The position numbers were made by a program, and so were the translations under genes. From assembly GCA_947169285.1 (NCBI GenBank), contig CAMVPB010000004.1, forward strand, positions 17,267 through 81,266: 64,000 nt of DNA. The letters are read 5' to 3'. Positions within the stretch are counted from its first letter, which is position 1. Each line of letters begins with the position of its first letter. Shown here one piece after another: positions 60,821-64,000 of this stretch. This DNA comes from an uncultured bacterium. Its GTDB lineage: Bacteria > Bacillota_I > Bacilli_A > RF39 > UBA660. Below the pieces are notes generated by a model. That model did not search any database and was not told the DNA's origin. It saw only the letters and a program-made list of their open reading frames with translations.

Positions 60821-61351
60821 TTAATTTTTACTCTTTTCTTTTTTTAGTGTTAATGTAACTGCTATTGTATTTTCATTTTTAAATTCTCTATAATATACTC
60901 CACAATTATCAAATATTCTTTTAGCAGCTATATTTGATTCAGTTCCTTTATATTTATCTGAAAAATAAATTACTTCTTTAATGCCTGCTTGGACTATTAA
61001 TTTTGCGCATTCATTGCAAGGAAATAATGTTACATAAATTCTTGAATCTTTTAAAGATATACCTTGCCCTATACAATGAGTTATAGCGTTTGCTTCACTA
61101 TGAACCACGTAAGGATATTTTGTATCATGATATTCTCCACTTCTAGCCCATGGGAAATTCTCATCTTTCCATCCTATAGGTGCTCCATTATACCCCTGCG
61201 ATAATATAATATTATCTTCACTAACTATTGTACACCCGACTTGAGTATTAGGATCTTTACTTCTTAATGAAGCCAGCATTGCTGAAGCCATAAAATATTC
61301 ATCCCAATTTAAATATCCAGTTCTTCTTTCTTCACCATAAAATCTTCTCAT
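60821..61351 (-). CDS. comEB: Deoxycytidylate (dCMP) deaminase
   Basis: A 176-residue zinc deaminase converting dCMP to dUMP. Motifs: MASAMLASLRSKDPNTQVGC, GYNGAPIGWKDENFPWARSG, the zinc site HSEANAITHC and PCNECAKLIVQAGIKEVIYF. Its order next to smpB and rnr is common in Bacillota. In B. subtilis the gene is named comEB. It is directly adjacent to smpB (0 bp), so they are co-transcribed. Confidence 0.95.
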   Translation of the reverse strand: MRRFYGEERRTGYLNWDEYFMASAMLASLRSKDPNTQVGCTIVSEDNIILSQGYNGAPIGWKDENFPWARSGEYHDTKYPYVVHSEANAITHCIGQGISLKDSRIYVTLFPCNECAKLIVQAGIKEVIYFSDKYKGTESNIAAKRIFDNCGVYYREFKNENTIAVTLTLKKEKSKN

Positions 61352-61771
61352 TTAGTTTTCTTTCCTTTCCAAATCCCTCTTTTTTATTGTTTCTCTCTTA
61401 TCATAAAGTTTTTTACCTTTACAAACACCCAACAAAACTTTTACTTTACCTTTTACAAAATAAATTTTTAAAGGTATTAAAGTATAACCATTTAATTCAA
61501 CTTGTTTAGATATTTTTTTAATTTCACTTTTATGAAGTAAAAGTTTTCTTTCTCTTGTTTCTTCATGATTAAATATATTTCCATCTTTATATTTAGATAT
61601 AAACATGTTTATTAGAAATATTTCACTATTTTTAACTCTTGCAAAAGAATCATTTATATTAGCACAACCCTCTCTTATGCTTTTAACTTCGGTTCCAACT
61701 AAAGAAATACCACACTCTATTTCTTCTTCTATAAAATAATTAAATCTTGCTTTTCTATTATCTATTTGCAT
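61352..61771 (-). CDS. smpB: SsrA-binding protein SmpB
   Basis: A 139-residue tmRNA partner. Start MQIDNRKARFNYFIEEEIEC, then GISLVGTEVKSIREGCANIN, the SFARVKNSEIFLINMFIS strand, RERKLLLHKSEIKKI, and the C-terminal GKKLYDKRETIKKRDLERK helix that enters the decoding site. The ATG at 61771 follows AAGGTG; upstream ATGs overlap that site. It overlaps rnr by 14 bp. Works with ssrA 2 kb away. Confidence 0.97.
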   Translation of the reverse strand: MQIDNRKARFNYFIEEEIECGISLVGTEVKSIREGCANINDSFARVKNSEIFLINMFISKYKDGNIFNHEETRERKLLLHKSEIKKISKQVELNGYTLIPLKIYFVKGKVKVLLGVCKGKKLYDKRETIKKRDLERKEN

Positions 61772-63872
61772 ATTCATCACCTTCATAAATTGTGAAATCT
61801 ACTTGTCTTTTTTCTTTAGAAGCTCCTATACATTTAACTATTACTTCATCACCTGCTCTATAGCATATTTTACCTTTTTTATTTAAATATGCATTTAACT
61901 CTTCATTATATGTATAAAATTTAGGTAATGTATCAAGTGATACTAAACCACTTATTAAATTATCAGTTACCACAAAAAAACCTTTAGATAAACATCCATC
62001 TATTGTTGCTTTATAAACTTCACCAATATGATTCTCCATATATTCTGCAATTTTCATATCGTTTACTTCTCTTTCACAATCTTCAGCAGTTCTTTCTGTT
62101 TTAGATATATGTTCGCAAATAAATGGAAGTCTATTATTCCAATTATCTATAAAATCTTTATTATAATTATTTTTAACTAAGTATTCATTTAAGAAATAAT
62201 GAACCATTAAATCACTAAATCTTCTTATAGGAGAAGTGAAATGACTATAATTATCAAGAGCAAGTCCAAAGTGCCCTATATTATATGGAGAATACTCTGC
62301 TTTTTGCATACATCTAAGTAATTTATTATTTAAATATTTATATTCTTTTTTATCTTCTAATTGCTTCATAATATTTTGTAATTCTAAAGGTTTGATATTT
62401 TCAAAATTACTTTTACCTATTAATTTATATCCAAGCAAAGAAACATAAGATACAAATCCTCTTAATTTTTCTGCTTCAGGAGTTCCATGAACACGATATA
62501 CAAAAGGAAGAGCCATATTGTATATATGTGTACCAACTGTAGTGTTAGCGGCTATCATAAAGTTTTCTATTAGTTTTTGGCCAATACCTGTTTCATATTT
62601 ACAAACTTTCAATACTTTACCATCGTCATCAACTTTAAGTTTAACTTCATCTGATATAAAATCAAGTTTACCCTTCTTTTCACTAGAAGATTCTAATATC
62701 TCATATAATTCTTTCATCAATAATAAATCATTTTTAAATTCCTCATAACCTTCAGGAATATTACCATCAAATAATTTATTAACATTATCATATGTCATTT
62801 TCTTTTTACTTCTAATAATAGATTTAAATATATCGTATGATACAGTTTGTCCTTTATTGTCTATTTCCATTACACAAGAAAATGCAAATCTATCATCATT
62901 TTCATTTAATGAACATATTCCATTTGATAACTCAACAGGTAACATTGGTATTACCCTATCAGCAAGGTATACTGAATTTCCTCTATTAAAGGCAGTATTT
63001 TTTAATTCAGAACCTTCTTTTACATAAAAAGATACATCAGCAATATGAACGCCAAGCTTATAATTGCCATTATTAAGTTTTTCGATACTTACTGCATCAT
63101 CTATATCCTTTGTATCAGCACCATCTATAGTAAATATTACTTTATCTCTTAAATCCACTCTATTCTTAATATCATTTTCATCGATATTATTTGGAATACT
63201 TTTAACTTCTCCTAATACTTTATCATTAAATTCAGTTTCAATATTAAATTCACTACATATTTTTAAAGTATCTATATCAGGACTATTTTTATGTCCTATA
63301 ACATTTACTATTTTAACTAAAAAATCTTTTTTAGATACTTCTTTAACAGTTTCAACTTTAACGATCATTCCTTCAACTAAATTTAAATTATTATCTTCAA
63401 TTTCTAATTTATAATCATTGCACTTATCATCTAAAAGTTTTAAATATGTTTTTCCATTAAAAAGATATACTTCTGCTAAAGAAGAACCTAAACTTCTTTT
63501 TAGTATTCTTATTACTTTACCTTCTCTTTTAATTCCTTTTGATTTTAAAAGTTCAACTATAACAAAATCTCCATCATTAGAATTATTTAAATATTTATAT
63601 GGAATATAGACATCTTCACTATCTTGTAAAAGAAAGCCAGAACCAGATGCATTTATTTCAATAAAACCTTTCAATAAATGACTATTTTCAAATAATAAAT
63701 AATTATTATTTTTATTTTGATAAATAATTCCATCTTTACATAATTCATTTAAATCACTTAATAATTTTTTTAAATCTTCAGTTTTATAATTACTATTTAT
63801 TATATTCATTATTTCAGAAGCACTTATACTTTTATTTGAATTAGTTAATATTTCTATAATTCTATCTTTCAT
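61758..63872 (-). CDS. rnr: Ribonuclease R (VacB)
   Basis: A 704-residue 3'-to-5' exoribonuclease of the RNase II family. A winged helix (about 1-60), cold-shock domains (about 65-205), an RNB catalytic core with DGADTKDIDDAVSIEKL (Asp cluster at about 250-257) and SHFTSPIRRFSDLMVHYFL, and an S1 domain at about 620-695 ending DFTIYEGDEYANR. The long basic tail seen in E. coli is absent. RNase R degrades structured mRNAs, including those released by trans-translation. It overlaps smpB. Confidence 0.96.
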   Translation of the reverse strand: MKDRIIEILTNSNKSISASEIMNIINSNYKTEDLKKLLSDLNELCKDGIIYQNKNNNYLLFENSHLLKGFIEINASGSGFLLQDSEDVYIPYKYLNNSNDGDFVIVELLKSKGIKREGKVIRILKRSLGSSLAEVYLFNGKTYLKLLDDKCNDYKLEIEDNNLNLVEGMIVKVETVKEVSKKDFLVKIVNVIGHKNSPDIDTLKICSEFNIETEFNDKVLGEVKSIPNNIDENDIKNRVDLRDKVIFTIDGADTKDIDDAVSIEKLNNGNYKLGVHIADVSFYVKEGSELKNTAFNRGNSVYLADRVIPMLPVELSNGICSLNENDDRFAFSCVMEIDNKGQTVSYDIFKSIIRSKKKMTYDNVNKLFDGNIPEGYEEFKNDLLLMKELYEILESSSEKKGKLDFISDEVKLKVDDDGKVLKVCKYETGIGQKLIENFMIAANTTVGTHIYNMALPFVYRVHGTPEAEKLRGFVSYVSLLGYKLIGKSNFENIKPLELQNIMKQLEDKKEYKYLNNKLLRCMQKAEYSPYNIGHFGLALDNYSHFTSPIRRFSDLMVHYFLNEYLVKNNYNKDFIDNWNNRLPFICEHISKTERTAEDCEREVNDMKIAEYMENHIGEVYKATIDGCLSKGFFVVTDNLISGLVSLDTLPKFYTYNEELNAYLNKKGKICYRAGDEVIVKCIGASKEKRQVDFTIYEGDEYANR

Positions 63873-63900
63873 ATTTAAACCTCTAAAAATATTATAACAT

Positions 63901-63928
63901 AAAAAAAGATATTATTATTAATATCTTT
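63901..63928 (-). terminator. Terminator of a gene beyond the right edge
   Basis: A perfect 10-bp stem AAAGATATTA/TAATATCTTT with a 4-nt loop, followed on the minus strand by seven T. It must serve a minus-strand gene ending in or beyond 63929-64000; that 72-bp remainder holds no clear coding fragment. Confidence 0.75.
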
Positions 63929-64000
63929 AAACTACTTCGTATTAATATTGTAGTGTTACAATTGATGTGACACCTCAAACATAGAAAAAAGTGATTTGAT

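Noticed and set aside
1..64000. Use of TGA as tryptophan (Mollicutes code 4)
   Set aside because: rsgA and other genes end in TGA within ATGA overlaps, and tryptophans in conserved motifs are TGG.
63929..64000. 3' end of a transposase gene at the right edge
   Set aside because: Short minus-strand reading gives no recognisable motif in 72 bp; only the terminator is supported.

Overview
The window is very AT-rich DNA from a low-GC Gram-positive bacterium. Ordinary Bacillota housekeeping genes sit beside sporulation-specific genes (spoIIGA, sigE, sigG, a ylmC/ymxH-type gene, a spoVIF-like gene). TGA is used as a stop (rsgA and the licD-like/phosphoribosyltransferase junctions end in ATGA overlaps), so the code is standard table 11. 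Short or reduced proteins, a tmRNA tag ending in AFA and Mollicutes-style MraZ boxes suggest a gut Bacilli lineage near the Mollicutes/Erysipelotrichia (for example the uncultured RF39-type Bacilli). That placement is inference, not a search result. Almost all genes are on the minus strand; lexA, tspO, one polymerase-like gene, rpmB, a femAB-like gene, ssrA and one unknown gene are on plus.

Layout. 1-1.1 kb: start of mraZ with its operator repeats, then rpmF and yceD. 1.2-5.4 kb: lexA facing a tiny membrane-protein gene across a two-box SOS-type intergenic region, rhomboid protease, tspO, rluD, lspA, ylmC. 5.4-8.8 kb: the sporulation sigma block sigG, two unknown genes, sigE and spoIIGA; sigG carries a hairpin that pairs its own start codon. 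8.9-12.1 kb: unknown and secreted proteins. 12.2-32.8 kb: a large cell-surface polymer locus with wall-teichoic-acid enzymes (TagD, MnaA, TagA and TagB/F types), priming sugar transferase, two flippases, two polymerase-like proteins, LicD, HAD, PHP and phosphoribosyltransferase proteins, several glycosyltransferases, an LCP ligase and a YerB-like lipoprotein. 33-37 kb: tRNA-Arg, HD protein, rseP, cdsA. 37-45 kb: dnaE, rpmB, eno, femAB-like gene, spoVIF-like gene, der, engB, tRNA-Lys. 45-54 kb: FNT channel, polysaccharide deacetylase, rpe, rsgA, prkC, prpC, rlmN and a reduced alaS. 54-58.4 kb: a type IV pilin-like adhesin and the c-di-AMP pair cdaR/cdaA. 58.4-64 kb: ssrA (tmRNA), an unknown gene, ugtP-like glucosyltransferase, dCMP deaminase, smpB and rnr.

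How they fit. Much of the window concerns the envelope: lipid precursors (cdsA, ugtP-like), lipoprotein and membrane proteolysis (lspA, rseP, rhomboid), peptidoglycan sensing and modification (prkC/prpC, FemAB, deacetylase), the glycopolymer locus, and c-di-AMP control. ssrA, smpB and rnr form a ribosome-rescue group. The sporulation genes imply a SigE-to-SigG cascade. The most notable signals are the sigG start-codon hairpin, the divergent LexA-type control of a 48-residue membrane protein, the AlaRS lacking its beta-barrel and C-terminal domains, the repeat-bearing pilin, the GKNNNFAPAFA tmRNA tag, and the HAD/LicD/PRTase/PHP module in the surface locus.
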